From the NCBI GenBank assembly GCA_964396265.1, contig CAYNEM010000007.1, positions 62,001 to 126,000 on the forward strand: 64,000 nucleotides of DNA, in the 5' to 3' direction. Made by a program: the position numbers and the translations under genes. This document shows positions 1-9,254 of the stretch, one piece after another (positions within the stretch are counted from its first letter, which is position 1; every line of letters starts with the position of its first letter). The DNA comes from EA-27 sp964396265 (GTDB lineage Archaea > Thermoplasmatota > Thermoplasmata > RBG-16-68-12 > EA-27). Under the pieces are notes generated by a model, which searched no databases, had not been told where the DNA came from, and saw only the letters and a program-made list of their open reading frames with translations.

Positions 1-3000
1 GCCTTGTCGAGCTTCGCATTTCGCCTCCGAAGCCGCCGGTTTCGAGCGGATTGCCAGATGAGGCCAGACACCATCGCCAGAAAAACGAGGAATACGAGGG
101 GACCGAAGGGTTGTCCCGTAAGCCCGTCCCACGGGGATCCCCCGCCGGTCACCGTCACCTCGACCGCCGCGCTTTTGTCCCCGGAGGTCACGAGGATCGC
201 GCCACTGGTCGCTGCCTCGCCGGAGGAGAATGTGGCGCTCCGTCGGTCGGGGGACGGCTGTACCGTGCCAACGGTTGCGGACCAGCTGAAGGTAGCGTTC
301 GCAATCTCGTTTCCATGAGAGTCGATGGCGACGGCGACAAGGGAGGCACTGCTCCCCGCGGGTAGGCGGAGGGAGGTAGGGACGACGAGGATTCGATCGA
401 CCGCACCGGCGACGACGATCACGTCTCCCTCGGACCGGGTGCCCGCCGCGGACGCCGAGATCACCACGTACCCCGCTGTCGTCGGAGCGGTGAAGGTCCC
501 ATCGTTGGCGATCGAACCCGCGGACGCCGTCCAAGTCGCGGCGACGCCCGTCCAAGAGTTACCGGAGGCGTCGGTCGCGGTCGCGACGAAGCGGAGCGTG
601 CCGGCGGCCGCGACGCGCTGAGAGCGTGGGCTGATCGTCAGGCTTGCGATGCTCGCGGGGATGACCTCGAGGTCCTTGGAGGTGGAGACAGACCCGGAGG
701 AGGCCGTGACGTGTGCGAGGCCCGCATCGGCCGGCGCCGTGAAGAGCGCCTGGGTCCCCTGGTCATCCAGGGCGGCGACCTGACCGATCGTCGTCGACCA
801 CGTGATTGTCGCGTTGGTGATCAGGTTGTCGTACAGATCTTGAGCCCTCGCGTTCAAGGTAGCCCATTCGCCGGCAGGAACGGCCGCCGAGGAAGCGGAC
901 AGGGTGAGCGTCGTGAGCGGGCCCGGTACGATCGTCACGTTGAGGGCCGCCGATGCGTCCGGGACCGCGACGGTCGTCACGGAAACCGTCCCGCTCGCGA
1001 CCTTCATGGCGGCGTGCAGGACCCCTGACACATTGATCGGACCCATCTCCGGACTCGCGCTCCAGGTAAACGTCGCATTCGTGAGCTCGTTGTCGTATTC
1101 GTCGAGGGCGGTCGCCTGAAACGTGAGGGTGCTTCCCGCAGGCACGGTGAGGGGACCTGAGGCGATGCCAGATGAGAGCTTGATTCGTTTTCCGGTGCCG
1201 GGACTCACAGTGACCGGCACGTCGGCAGACTGGTCCTCCGTGGAAATCGTGACCGCGCCCTTCCCCGTCTTCGTGCCGACGTAGAGGCTCGCGGTGTCGC
1301 CGTTGGGGGCCGTCGGCGTGATTGTTCCGATGCTCGTCGTCCAGGTGAATTGCAGGCCGGGGATCGGATTCCCGAACGCGTCAAGGCCCTGCGCCCGGAC
1401 GGTCTCGGTCGAACCCACCTTGACCTGCACCTGGCCCGGGGTCGCTTCTACTCTCGCGAGGGCGCCGACTCGGACTTCGACGTGGGCGGTGTTGGCGGCC
1501 CCGTCCGCTTCGGCCGTCACGGACCCGGTCGCGGGGGATGTCGCAGCGGTGAACCGCCCCGTCGCGTCGATCGTTCCGATCCCGCCGGCGACGGACCAAC
1601 CGATCGACGCGTCGGGCACCGGGTTTCCGTAGTGATCGTAGACCGTGGACGTGAACTGGATGAATTGTCCGACCGTGACGTTCACGAAGGTTGGAGCGAG
1701 GTCGAGACGGTCGGTCGGTCCCGGGAGGATTCGAACCTCCGCGGTCGCGGAGAGGCTTCGAGCGGTCACATCGATCGTGTCGGTCCCCGTGACCGTTCCC
1801 GCCGCATAGTCCGCCTCTTCCCCGGAGGAATTCGTCGGTGTGATCGTTCCGAGGCCCGTCCGGGAGGACCACTCGAACTGCAGCCCGGGGACGGCGTTCC
1901 CATCGGCGTCGTAGGCGCGCGCCTGGAACCGCGTCATGTTCGTCACGCCGATCTGCGCGCTCGACGGGAGGACTTCGATTCGCAGGATGTCGCTCTTCGA
2001 CGCGAAGGCGAAGGCGGAGAGCTTCCCCAACTCGTCCCCGACGACGAGGTACCCGTCCGCGAGGGCGACGGAGGAGGTGCTTCCGTTCGTCGCGAGCAGG
2101 AACTGATGGCGAAGGGCCCCCGTCGCGGCGTCCCAGGCGTACAGGTTCCCGTCCCACGTCGAGAGGAAGACGGTTCCGTTGACGTACGCGGGGGAGGTGG
2201 CGACGCCGCCACTCGACATGTCGTAGGACCACACGACGTCGCCGGAGGCGGAGTCGAGCGCGTACATCCGCCCGCTCCCGGACTCGTTCGCGAAGACGCC
2301 GACGAAGATGCGACCCTCTGCCTTGACCGGCGACGACAGGTCGAACGTGCGACCAAGGCGGCTCCCCCAGAGCTTTTTTCCGGAGAGGGCGTCGAGCGCA
2401 AACAGTGTGCCGGAGTAGTCCCCAACGTACAGCACACCGTCCACGACCGTCGGCGCCGACGTGATCGTCGTTCCGATGTCGGTCCGCCAGAACTCGATAC
2501 CCATCAGGGCGTCGACCGCAAGGACGTCTCCATTCGTGTCCGTCATGTACACGATTCCGGACCAGTACGTCGGCCCATGGTATCCGCGCGCGGGGAGTCG
2601 GAACGTCCACACGCTCGCCCCGGTCAGCGCGTCGTTGGCACGGAGGGTCCTTCCGCTGCTGTCGTGCCAGAAGACGAGGGAACCTTCGACGACAGGGGTC
2701 GTGAACGCCGCAGCCGACCCTGCGGATGCCCGCGCACTCCAATTCGTCGCGCCCGTCGTCTCGTCGAGGGCGAACAGGGTGATCGAGGAGCCGGAATTCG
2801 TGGACATCGCCACGTAGACGACGCCGCCTTTCACCGCCGGGGTGCCGTGGATCCGACCGGAATCCCCGATTGTGACTTGCCACTTGAGGTCGCCCGTCGT
2901 GAGGTTCACCGCGTTGACCGTCCCCTCTCGTTCCGTGAAGAAGATGGTTCGATCGTGGATGACCGTCCCGCTCCAGCGGATTCGCGAGCCCACGGTCGTC

Positions 3001-6000
3001 GTCCACGACGGCGAGAGGGGGAGGCCGACGGGGACGGGGCTCACGCCGCCCCGCGAGGCGTCGTGGTGGAACTCCGGCCAATCCGGGGAGGAGAGGTCGT
3101 TCGGTGGCTTTTGCGGCGTGCGGAACGTGTGGTAGTTGGTCCCGTTGTCGTCAAAGGCCCGGTTTCCCGCCTCGTCCGTCGACGCCACCCCGAAGTAATA
3201 CGTGGTGTCCGCGGCGAGGTCCTCGAGGAGGGTCGAGTGACTCGTTGTCCATCGGGGATCGGAGGCAGCGGCGGTCGGGGGCCGGCTGGGTCCCCAAGCG
3301 ATGGCGGAATCAGCCCGTTCGTTCGTCGTCCATGTGATCGTCGCGCGGAAGAAGCGCACATTGGCGGCGGAGATCGCAGAGATCACGGGCACAGCGTCGT
3401 CGATGGTCGCATCGTCATAGACCGGCCCGCTCCCTCCGCGGCCGTCGTCCGCATCAGAATACTGCGCGGTCAGTGTGTCGCCATTCCTTACTTGGAGGAC
3501 CCCGTCCGGGGAGGGCGTCAAGTTGTTCTGGAGCTGAATGGAGCCAGTGAACACGGACGTGGAGGGGCCGGTCTCCATGAGAGTGACCGCCTCCGGAGTG
3601 GCTTCTGTGGAGCTCGACATGCTCACGCTGACGGTGTCGGGGGCATTCCCATCCCGGTTCGGTCCGGTGTCGACGACCGTGATATTGACCTTGGCGCTTG
3701 AGCGATACATGTTCCGGTCCATCTGGACGACTCCGCTCTCCCCCGCCAGGCCACCGACCATGACGAGAGCGTAGGGCTGCGGCCCCTGCGGGACGTTGAA
3801 CCCGGAGACGGTGACGGTCCACACCCCCGGCTGGACGCCGGTCCGTACGAGCACGCTTTCAACGTTGTTCAGGCGGTCCGTCCCTCCAGGGTTCGGCTGG
3901 GACTGGCCCGGGTTGTAGCCCGTGTACTGGTTCCCGCGGTAGACCGTTCCGTCCGGCGCACGGACGACGAGGTCCAGATCGTTCACGAGGTTCGGGCTCG
4001 TGAACGCGACGCCGGGATAGTCCGTCCACACGACCGTGATCTCGATGGGCGTTGACGTGTCTCTGATCGCGAGGGTGTACGTGACGGTATTCCCCGTGTG
4101 GAGGCCCCCGGCCCGATCGTCGACGAGGAGTCCCCGGGGGTCCCCCTGGAAAAAGAGGCCGTCGTCGAGCTGGACGCGGCCCCAGCCTTGGACGAAATTC
4201 GGATACCGGGTCTCCCCGTTGTCGTACGAACTCGTGCCCGTCATCTCAACCGCGCCGTTGATCAGTGTCGCCTTAAGGAGGGCTGCGGAGGGCACGAAGC
4301 CGTCCGCGGAAACCTTCGTGCCTGTCGGATACCAGCCATCCATGTAGTATTGCCGCACGAGGGCGGCCGCGCCTGCGACCGTGGGTGTCGCCATGCTCGT
4401 CCCTGAATACTGGATGTAGTCGTCGCAGGCGCCGCCCGGATCGCATCCGCGCGCCGACCAGATGCTCACGCCTGGCGCGACGAGGTCCGGCTTGATCCGT
4501 CCATCCCTGGCGGGGCCTCGGCTGCTGAAGTACGCGACGCTCTCCAGGCCCGCCCCATTCTGTCCTGCGCCGACGGCGATGACGTTCTTCGCGACCGCGA
4601 ACGGGCTGAGCGTGTCCATTCCCGACCCTGCGTTCCCCGCGGCGAAGAGGACAAGGAAGTCTGGATGGCGCCAGAGGAAGTCGTCCGTCTCGACCGCCTC
4701 CGCGATGTACTCCCCGCAGCAAGACCCCCAGCTGTTCGTGTGGAACGTGGATCCCCGGTCCGCAGCCTCCTGGTACATCGTGTGCACGTCCGTGGGCGTG
4801 TAGATGCTTGAGCCGTCCGTCGAAAGGTCCTGGACCTGGAGGCTCGCATCGAACGCTTGCCCGTCGTGAGGGCCGGCGGTCCCGCCAGATCCGGTCGCGT
4901 CCCCGTCGTAGACATGCCAGACCCCATCATCCCCCGCGATGGTCCCCGACACATGCGTCCCGTGGTTGATTCCGTTGTCCGAGCCGTCCCCTCCGGCATC
5001 CCCCGGGACGTAGTAGTCCGTCACCTTACGGTGGGTTGGACCCGGAGTGGATTGGCCCGGATCCTCGAAGGCATCGTGTTGGTGGTCGATTCCCGTGTCG
5101 CCCACGGTCACGACCTGTCCCGTCCCGAGGATCCCGTGCGCGTGGATGGGGGTCGCATGGCTCGTGGTGTTGCCGCTCTGGATCGCCCAGCGGGCGATGT
5201 CGTTGAATGCGTAGGCCTCCGTCTGGGGCTCGATCCACATCACCGTCGGATTGCGGGCGAGGGCGACGAGCGCGTCCCTGTCAATCGCGGCTCGCACGAT
5301 GCCCGTCCACGCAGACGACGATTCCACGTCTGATCCCCCGAGGGCGAGGACCGCGCGCGCGACATCCATCGTGCGGGATCGTTCGAACGGAAGGACGACG
5401 ACGCGAATGCGCGACGGTTCGAGTCCATCATCCGACGCACGTCGCTCTGGCGCGATTGCGTCCGTGACGGCTTCCTCCTGATTGGAAAGGGGCGGCCCGG
5501 TTGGCGGCGGACGGCTGCCCGCGCTCTCGAGAGGTTGTTCCTCGAATAGTCGCGGGCTGAGCTTGTAGGCCGGTTCGAAGGGGCCGGTCCATCGGACGCT
5601 TGTACTGCGCATGGCGTTCGCGAGCGCAGAGGCGTCGGCCTGGACGAGGAACGCGTTCTCGTGAATGTAGTAGAGCACGATCGCGCCCGCGTCTTCCACC
5701 TCCTGGCGGTGGCTCGTCGCGATCGGTCCATCGAACTGGATCAGGTAGTGGCTGAGTTCCGTCCGTGTCGCGTCGTCGTATCGAAGCGGCGCCGGAAGGG
5801 AAGGCGATTCCGCGAGGGGATCGAAGTGGAAGCCATTCAGGCTGAGGAAACTCGGGCCGCGGATCGGAAGCGGGAGGTCTGCGATGGCCGGGACCTGGGA
5901 GCTTGGACTCGCGGCCGTCGATTGCAGAAGCGCGGCAAAGGAGACGGCGATCAAGGAAAAGGCGATGAACACGGCGGCTCGATGTGGTCGCTCGGTGGAC

Positions 6001-6059
6001 GAGGGTGTCTCCTCACGTCGGGGAGAACACTGTTCCTTCCCTCGCGACGCCTTCGCCAT
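1..6059 (-). CDS. giant cell-surface subtilisin-like serine protease (S8), 3' end outside window
   Basis: The frame is open from an ATG at 6059 to the left edge, 2019 codons. A Sec-type signal segment lies near residues 27-50. The S8 catalytic domain shows Asp321 in GDTGID, His366 in HGTHVSGT, Asn476 in AAGNAG and Ser555 in GTSMATP, followed by a KP-43-like beta domain and a fibronectin-like stretch near 886-983. From about 993 to 1356 there are PQQ-type propeller blades (for example GTLFALDALSGKKLW). Then come about seven invasin/Big-type Ig domains, a transmembrane helix near 1985-2005 and a basic tail. Inference: an extracellular protease held at the membrane by its C-terminus on a stalk of Ig domains. 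A TATA-like ATTATG lies about 30 nt before the ATG. The stop codon must lie just left of the window. It stands alone and divergent from pirin. Confidence 0.9.
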   Translation of the reverse strand, partial: MAKASRGKEQCSPRREETPSSTERPHRAAVFIAFSLIAVSFAALLQSTAASPSSQVPAIADLPLPIRGPSFLSLNGFHFDPLAESPSLPAPLRYDDATRTELSHYLIQFDGPIATSHRQEVEDAGAIVLYYIHENAFLVQADASALANAMRSTSVRWTGPFEPAYKLSPRLFEEQPLESAGSRPPPTGPPLSNQEEAVTDAIAPERRASDDGLEPSRIRVVVLPFERSRTMDVARAVLALGGSDVESSSAWTGIVRAAIDRDALVALARNPTVMWIEPQTEAYAFNDIARWAIQSGNTTSHATPIHAHGILGTGQVVTVGDTGIDHQHDAFEDPGQSTPGPTHRKVTDYYVPGDAGGDGSDNGINHGTHVSGTIAGDDGVWHVYDGDATGSGGTAGPHDGQAFDASLQVQDLSTDGSSIYTPTDVHTMYQEAADRGSTFHTNSWGSCCGEYIAEAVETDDFLWRHPDFLVLFAAGNAGSGMDTLSPFAVAKNVIAVGAGQNGAGLESVAYFSSRGPARDGRIKPDLVAPGVSIWSARGCDPGGACDDYIQYSGTSMATPTVAGAAALVRQYYMDGWYPTGTKVSADGFVPSAALLKATLINGAVEMTGTSSYDNGETRYPNFVQGWGRVQLDDGLFFQGDPRGLLVDDRAGGLHTGNTVTYTLAIRDTSTPIEITVVWTDYPGVAFTSPNLVNDLDLVVRAPDGTVYRGNQYTGYNPGQSQPNPGGTDRLNNVESVLVRTGVQPGVWTVTVSGFNVPQGPQPYALVMVGGLAGESGVVQMDRNMYRSSAKVNITVVDTGPNRDGNAPDTVSVSMSSSTEATPEAVTLMETGPSTSVFTGSIQLQNNLTPSPDGVLQVRNGDTLTAQYSDADDGRGGSGPVYDDATIDDAVPVISAISAANVRFFRATITWTTNERADSAIAWGPSRPPTAAASDPRWTTSHSTLLEDLAADTTYYFGVASTDEAGNRAFDDNGTNYHTFRTPQKPPNDLSSPDWPEFHHDASRGGVSPVPVGLPLSPSWTTTVGSRIRWSGTVIHDRTIFFTEREGTVNAVNLTTGDLKWQVTIGDSGRIHGTPAVKGGVVYVAMSTNSGSSITLFALDETTGATNWSARASAGSAAAFTTPVVEGSLVFWHDSSGRTLRANDALTGASVWTFRLPARGYHGPTYWSGIVYMTDTNGDVLAVDALMGIEFWRTDIGTTITSAPTVVDGVLYVGDYSGTLFALDALSGKKLWGSRLGRTFDLSSPVKAEGRIFVGVFANESGSGRMYALDSASGDVVWSYDMSSGGVATSPAYVNGTVFLSTWDGNLYAWDAATGALRHQFLLATNGSTSSVALADGYLVVGDELGKLSAFAFASKSDILRIEVLPSSAQIGVTNMTRFQARAYDADGNAVPGLQFEWSSRTGLGTITPTNSSGEEADYAAGTVTGTDTIDVTARSLSATAEVRILPGPTDRLDLAPTFVNVTVGQFIQFTSTVYDHYGNPVPDASIGWSVAGGIGTIDATGRFTAATSPATGSVTAEADGAANTAHVEVRVGALARVEATPGQVQVKVGSTETVRAQGLDAFGNPIPGLQFTWTTSIGTITPTAPNGDTASLYVGTKTGKGAVTISTEDQSADVPVTVSPGTGKRIKLSSGIASGPLTVPAGSTLTFQATALDEYDNELTNATFTWSASPEMGPINVSGVLHAAMKVASGTVSVTTVAVPDASAALNVTIVPGPLTTLTLSASSAAVPAGEWATLNARAQDLYDNLITNATITWSTTIGQVAALDDQGTQALFTAPADAGLAHVTASSGSVSTSKDLEVIPASIASLTISPRSQRVAAAGTLRFVATATDASGNSWTGVAATWTASAGSIANDGTFTAPTTAGYVVISASAAGTRSEGDVIVVAGAVDRILVVPTSLRLPAGSSASLVAVAIDSHGNEIANATFSWSATVGTVQPSPDRRSATFSSGEAATSGAILVTSGDKSAAVEVTVTGGGSPWDGLTGQPFGPLVFLVFLAMVSGLIWQSARNRRLRRRNAKLDK

Positions 6060-6278
6060 AGGGCCCGCACCGGTGCACCATGCGCATAATCTGTACGAGC
6101 AAACCGGCCCATTGCAATAACCAGGAAGGATTGCAGGTAAGGATTGCAATAATCAGTAAAGATAGTTTCACGGAGCCTATCTGATAACCTGTCGGTGTCA
6201 GAAAGTCAGGGTGCCGGGATGTCGCTGCGAGACTCCCGCTAAAGGGAACGCGTATCTCGAACCCCTAGCGACCTTTAC
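6060..6278. promoter_or_regulatory. divergent promoter region between the surface protease and pirin
   Basis: This 219-base gap holds two near-copies of the word ATTGCAATAA-YCAG (around 6113-6126 and 6145-6158) and a further GGATTGCA copy between them, which could be regulator sites. A TATA-like ATTATGCG on the minus strand near 6083-6092 suits a leaderless start of the protease at 6059. No gene was seen inside. Confidence 0.4.
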
Positions 6279-7304
6279 GTGCACGTTCACGAGCGTGATT
6301 GGGTTCCCGCATCCCCGTCGACAAGCCCGGCCTCCATCGGGCCGCCGTCATCAATCCACCGCCACACATTCAAATATGACGCGAGGCTGAAACCCTCGTT
6401 GGACACGACCGAGTCGAGGGTTCCGCGAGCGGTCGACGCGATCCTCCCGAGCCGCGAGACGATCGAGGGTGCGGGGGTCCACCTGCGCCGCGCCTTCGGG
6501 AACCACGAGGTCCCGCGTCTCGACCCGTTCCTCCTCCTCGACGACTTCCGCTCCGAGAACCCTTTGGAGTACGTCGCAGGATTTCCCTGGCACCCGCACC
6601 GGGGGATCGAGACGGTCACCTACATGCTCGACGGTTTCGTGGAGCACGAGGACAGCCTCGGGAACCGCGGCGTGATCGGCGGCGGGGACGTGCAGTGGAT
6701 GACCGCCGGGAGCGGCATCATCCATCAGGAGATGCCGAAGCCCCGGGACCCTAAGGACGGGTTCATGGGCGGGTTCCAGCTCTGGGTGAACCTCCCCTCG
6801 TCCCAGAAGATGATGGACCCGAAATACCAGGAGGTCCAGCGGACGCGAATTCCGGAAGCGGAGCCCGCGAAGGGCGTGAAGGTGCGCGTGATCGCCGGGC
6901 AGGTTGGCGGCGTGACCGGCCCCGTGCAGGACATCTCGGTCGCACCCGAGTACCTCGACGTCCGCCTCTCGCCGCACACCGTGTTCGAGCACACCGCCAC
7001 GAAGGGGCGCACCGCATTCTCCTACGTCCTTCAGGGCAAGGGTCGATTCGATGTCGAGAGCGGGGAGACCGTGGACTCTGAAAACCTCGTGATCTTCCGC
7101 GACGGGGAGACGGTGCGCGTGGAAGCGACCGGCGACGATCCCCTTCGGTTCCTCCTGATTTCGGGGAAGCCGATCCGCGAGCCCGTGGCTTGGTGGGGCC
7201 CGATCGTCATGAACTCGAAGCGCGAGCTCGAGGTCGCGATCGAGGAATACCAGAACGGCACGTTCATCAAGCGGGGAAAGTCGAGGATCCCCGAGTCCTC
7301 ATAG
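6279..7304 (+). CDS. pirin family protein (bicupin)
   Basis: Bicupin of the pirin family, a metal-binding fold whose members act as quercetin dioxygenases or redox-linked regulators; the substrate here is unknown. The N-terminal cupin carries the family signature HPHRGIETVTYMLDG and the later GDVQWMTAGSGIIHQEMP, with the conserved metal-binding histidines and glutamate. The C-terminal cupin follows from about residue 190. The ATG start used gives a 341-residue protein with about 50 residues before the first conserved block, longer than usual. A TTG at 6399 has an AT-rich TATA-like CAAATATG 24 nt upstream and would give a more typical N-terminus, so the true start may be there. It appears monocistronic, followed by the tRNA on the other strand. 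Confidence 0.85.
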   Translation: MHVHERDWVPASPSTSPASIGPPSSIHRHTFKYDARLKPSLDTTESRVPRAVDAILPSRETIEGAGVHLRRAFGNHEVPRLDPFLLLDDFRSENPLEYVAGFPWHPHRGIETVTYMLDGFVEHEDSLGNRGVIGGGDVQWMTAGSGIIHQEMPKPRDPKDGFMGGFQLWVNLPSSQKMMDPKYQEVQRTRIPEAEPAKGVKVRVIAGQVGGVTGPVQDISVAPEYLDVRLSPHTVFEHTATKGRTAFSYVLQGKGRFDVESGETVDSENLVIFRDGETVRVEATGDDPLRFLLISGKPIREPVAWWGPIVMNSKRELEVAIEEYQNGTFIKRGKSRIPESS

Positions 7305-7320
7305 AGGGAAGAGGGAAGGA

Positions 7321-7404
7321 CGCCCAGGGCAGGATTTGAACCTGCGCTCCCTTCCGAGAAGCGGTTTTCGAGACCGCCGCGATACCGAGCTTCGCGACCT
7401 GGGC
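7321..7404 (-). tRNA. tRNA-Ser (anticodon CGA)
   Basis: The 84-nt sequence folds as a class II tRNA. The acceptor stem pairs GCCCAGG with CCTGGGC, with discriminator G. The anticodon stem GCGGT/ACCGC has loop CTCGAAA (anticodon CGA at 7368-7370). A long variable arm (CTC/GAG stem) and a T arm GCAGG-TTCAAAT-CCTGC complete it. The long variable arm and the discriminator G agree with serine. CCA is not encoded and no intron is seen. Confidence 0.95.
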
Positions 7405-7539
7405 TCTAGCTTCCCCGTCTAGAAAAGCCTCCCTATTAACCCATCGCCGCCAAAGCCTTCTCGTACGCCGGTGCGACATCTGACCGAAGGCTTTTTTACC
7501 GTGCATGTATTTCGCAGGCCGCCCAAGGAGGGCAAGTCT

Positions 7540-8340
7540 ATGGAATCTCAGCCTGTTGTGCGAAGGAAGACGCCGGTCCGGAAGGTCCTGTTGCTCGTGG
7601 GGCTTGTGGCGGTGCTCGCCGCGCTCCCCGCGTTGGTGGTGGCCTCGACGACGGCCGTCGTCCCTGAGAACGTGCGCGGTCCGCTGCGCGTCGCATCTGT
7701 TTCCGCCCCGGAATCCGTCAAAGCATACGAGTCGATCAACGTCCGCCTCACCCTCGCTGGAGAGGTCTTCGGATCCCTTAACGTCAATCTTCAGTACGCG
7801 GCATACTTCGCAACGATCTTTTCGGGGGCGACGCAGATGACCCCCGTCGGCGGCCGCACATACGAGGCGTCGATCCCCGGATTCCCGTCCGGGACCGAGG
7901 TCTGGTTCGCCGCGGGCGTGACGGCAGGGACGCGGGCGCCGACGATCTCGCAATCCTACACGGTCCAAGTCGGCACGGTCCTGCGCAATGGTGCGTCCAA
8001 CCTCAAGATCACCGACGTCACCCACACGCAGAGCGCGCCGAATCCGCAGGTGCCCGTGACGGTCGAGGCGACGGTGTCAAGCCTGTCCCCGATTGTAGAG
8101 GTCGACGTTGCGTACATGGCGTTCTGCCCCGAGCAGCTCAGCATGCCTGTCGACCCGCCGATGACGATGGCGCGGCCGCAGCGGTACACGATTACGATTA
8201 CGACGCCCGAGCCATGCTCGTTCGCAGAGAGCGCCGTCCTGCTATACCGCGTGCTGGCGGTGGACACGAGCGGGAACACGGCGGTCAGCGACGCGTACGC
8301 GGTCGAAATGCAGAGAGAGACGTTCACGCCCTGGCGGTAG
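7540..8340 (+). CDS. secreted or membrane-anchored protein of unknown function
   Basis: No family recognised. The protein (266 residues) has a basic N-terminus (RRKTPVRK) followed by a hydrophobic segment at about residues 16-38, ending in ALVVAS, so it is a signal peptide or N-terminal anchor. The rest is rich in beta-forming, Ser/Thr/Val residues and looks like two Ig-like or fibronectin-like domains. It has two cysteines, in AFCPEQ and EPCSF, which could form a disulphide outside the cell. The start is decided by an AAGGAGGG ribosome site 7 nt before the ATG at 7540; an in-frame ATG at 7471 would add residues unlike a signal peptide. A T-rich TATA-like CTTTTTTAC is at 7490-7498. Confidence 0.7.
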   Translation: MESQPVVRRKTPVRKVLLLVGLVAVLAALPALVVASTTAVVPENVRGPLRVASVSAPESVKAYESINVRLTLAGEVFGSLNVNLQYAAYFATIFSGATQMTPVGGRTYEASIPGFPSGTEVWFAAGVTAGTRAPTISQSYTVQVGTVLRNGASNLKITDVTHTQSAPNPQVPVTVEATVSSLSPIVEVDVAYMAFCPEQLSMPVDPPMTMARPQRYTITITTPEPCSFAESAVLLYRVLAVDTSGNTAVSDAYAVEMQRETFTPWR

Positions 8341-8389
8341 GACCTGCGCGGCCGAGTCCTTTAATACGCTCGCGCGACTTCGCGGGCCC

Positions 8390-8596
8390 GTGCGCATCGA
8401 GGTGCACATCCATCCCGGCGGAGTCGATCGGTCCATGGAGCTTGCAGCACCGGCCAGCGGCCTCGACCTTCTGACCGCCCTCGACCTTGCACCCGACGCG
8501 CACATCCTCCTGCGGGCGGAGACGCCGCTCCCCGAGGACGAGGCGTTGCTCGAGGGGGATCGCATCCGGGTCGTCGCGGTGGTCTCCGGTGGCTGA
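8390..8596 (+). CDS. ubiquitin-like small modifier / MoaD-ThiS family protein
   Basis: A 68-residue beta-grasp protein ending in the di-glycine tail VVSGG, the hallmark of MoaD, ThiS and archaeal SAMP proteins, whose C-terminal Gly is adenylated by an E1-like enzyme for sulfur transfer or protein conjugation. The pattern LLTALDLAPDAHIL...LEGDRIRVVAVVSGG fits the family. The start is a GTG placed about 27 nt after a TATA box (TTTAATA, 8359-8365), consistent with a leaderless transcript. It overlaps the phosphatase gene downstream by 8 nt, so they are co-transcribed. Whether it serves molybdopterin, thiamine, tRNA thiolation or protein modification cannot be told. The Mo enzymes elsewhere in the window make a MoaD role possible. 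Confidence 0.75.
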   Translation: MRIEVHIHPGGVDRSMELAAPASGLDLLTALDLAPDAHILLRAETPLPEDEALLEGDRIRVVAVVSGG

Positions 8597-9161
8597 GCCG
8601 ACCACGCTCTACCTCGTGCGCCACGGGGAGATCGACCGGCCTCGGACGCAGGACTTCGCCCATGCGGTCCTTACGGATGTGGGCCTCCAACAGGTCCACG
8701 ACGTCGGGACGAGCTGGACGCTGCCGATCCCGGACATTATCTACTGCAGCCCGCTCGCGCGATCGGTGGAGACCGCCAGCGTCCTGGCGGCGGTGTTCCG
8801 CCGGCCGATCCGGACCGTGTACGGCCTCGAGGAGTGGTCCGCCACGGACAAGGACGTGCCGCAGGAGACGTACCGCGAGACGGAGAGCCGGTGCTGGGCC
8901 GACTTCGACTATGGGAACGACGAGGGCGAGTCGCTGAACCACGCGGCGCAACGCATCATCCACCACCTCACGGAAATCGCGCGCCGCCACCCCGGGCGAC
9001 CCGTCATGGTCTCGGGCCACTCGATCCTCTTCGCGCTGTTCATTGCGCATCTCCGCGGGGAACGGGCGACGGAGGAGTCGAAGAACCGCGTTGGCTTCGC
9101 GTGGTGGGCGACCGTGGAGCATCGGAGCGGCTGGCTCGTCGTGCGGGACTTCGCCCCATGA
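8589..9161 (+). CDS. histidine phosphatase superfamily protein
   Basis: 190-residue member of the phosphoglycerate mutase-like histidine phosphatases. It carries the phosphohistidine motif LVRHGE at the N-terminus, the arginine motif CSPLARSVETA, and a late SGHS with the second catalytic histidine. Family members dephosphorylate small metabolites such as alpha-ribazole phosphate or sugar phosphates; the substrate is not evident. The GTG start at 8589 lies inside the end of the modifier gene and begins just before the conserved TTLYLVRHGE; longer readings extend into the modifier gene's coding sequence. It is the second gene of a two-gene operon. Confidence 0.85.
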   Translation: MAEPTTLYLVRHGEIDRPRTQDFAHAVLTDVGLQQVHDVGTSWTLPIPDIIYCSPLARSVETASVLAAVFRRPIRTVYGLEEWSATDKDVPQETYRETESRCWADFDYGNDEGESLNHAAQRIIHHLTEIARRHPGRPVMVSGHSILFALFIAHLRGERATEESKNRVGFAWWATVEHRSGWLVVRDFAP

Positions 9162-9254
9162 CGGCCCTATACCGTCACGTGTGAGCGATCCGGAAAAGGC
9201 GCATCTTCCTCCGCGCGAATCTTTATGGCGGCGGCCTCTCGTGCCGCACAAGAC

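Noticed and set aside
1350..3701. 783-codon open frame on the plus strand opposite the surface protease
   Set aside because: Arg/Asp/Gly-rich with no domain; the opposite strand has a clear subtilisin-propeller-Ig protein. Typical antisense shadow in high-GC DNA.
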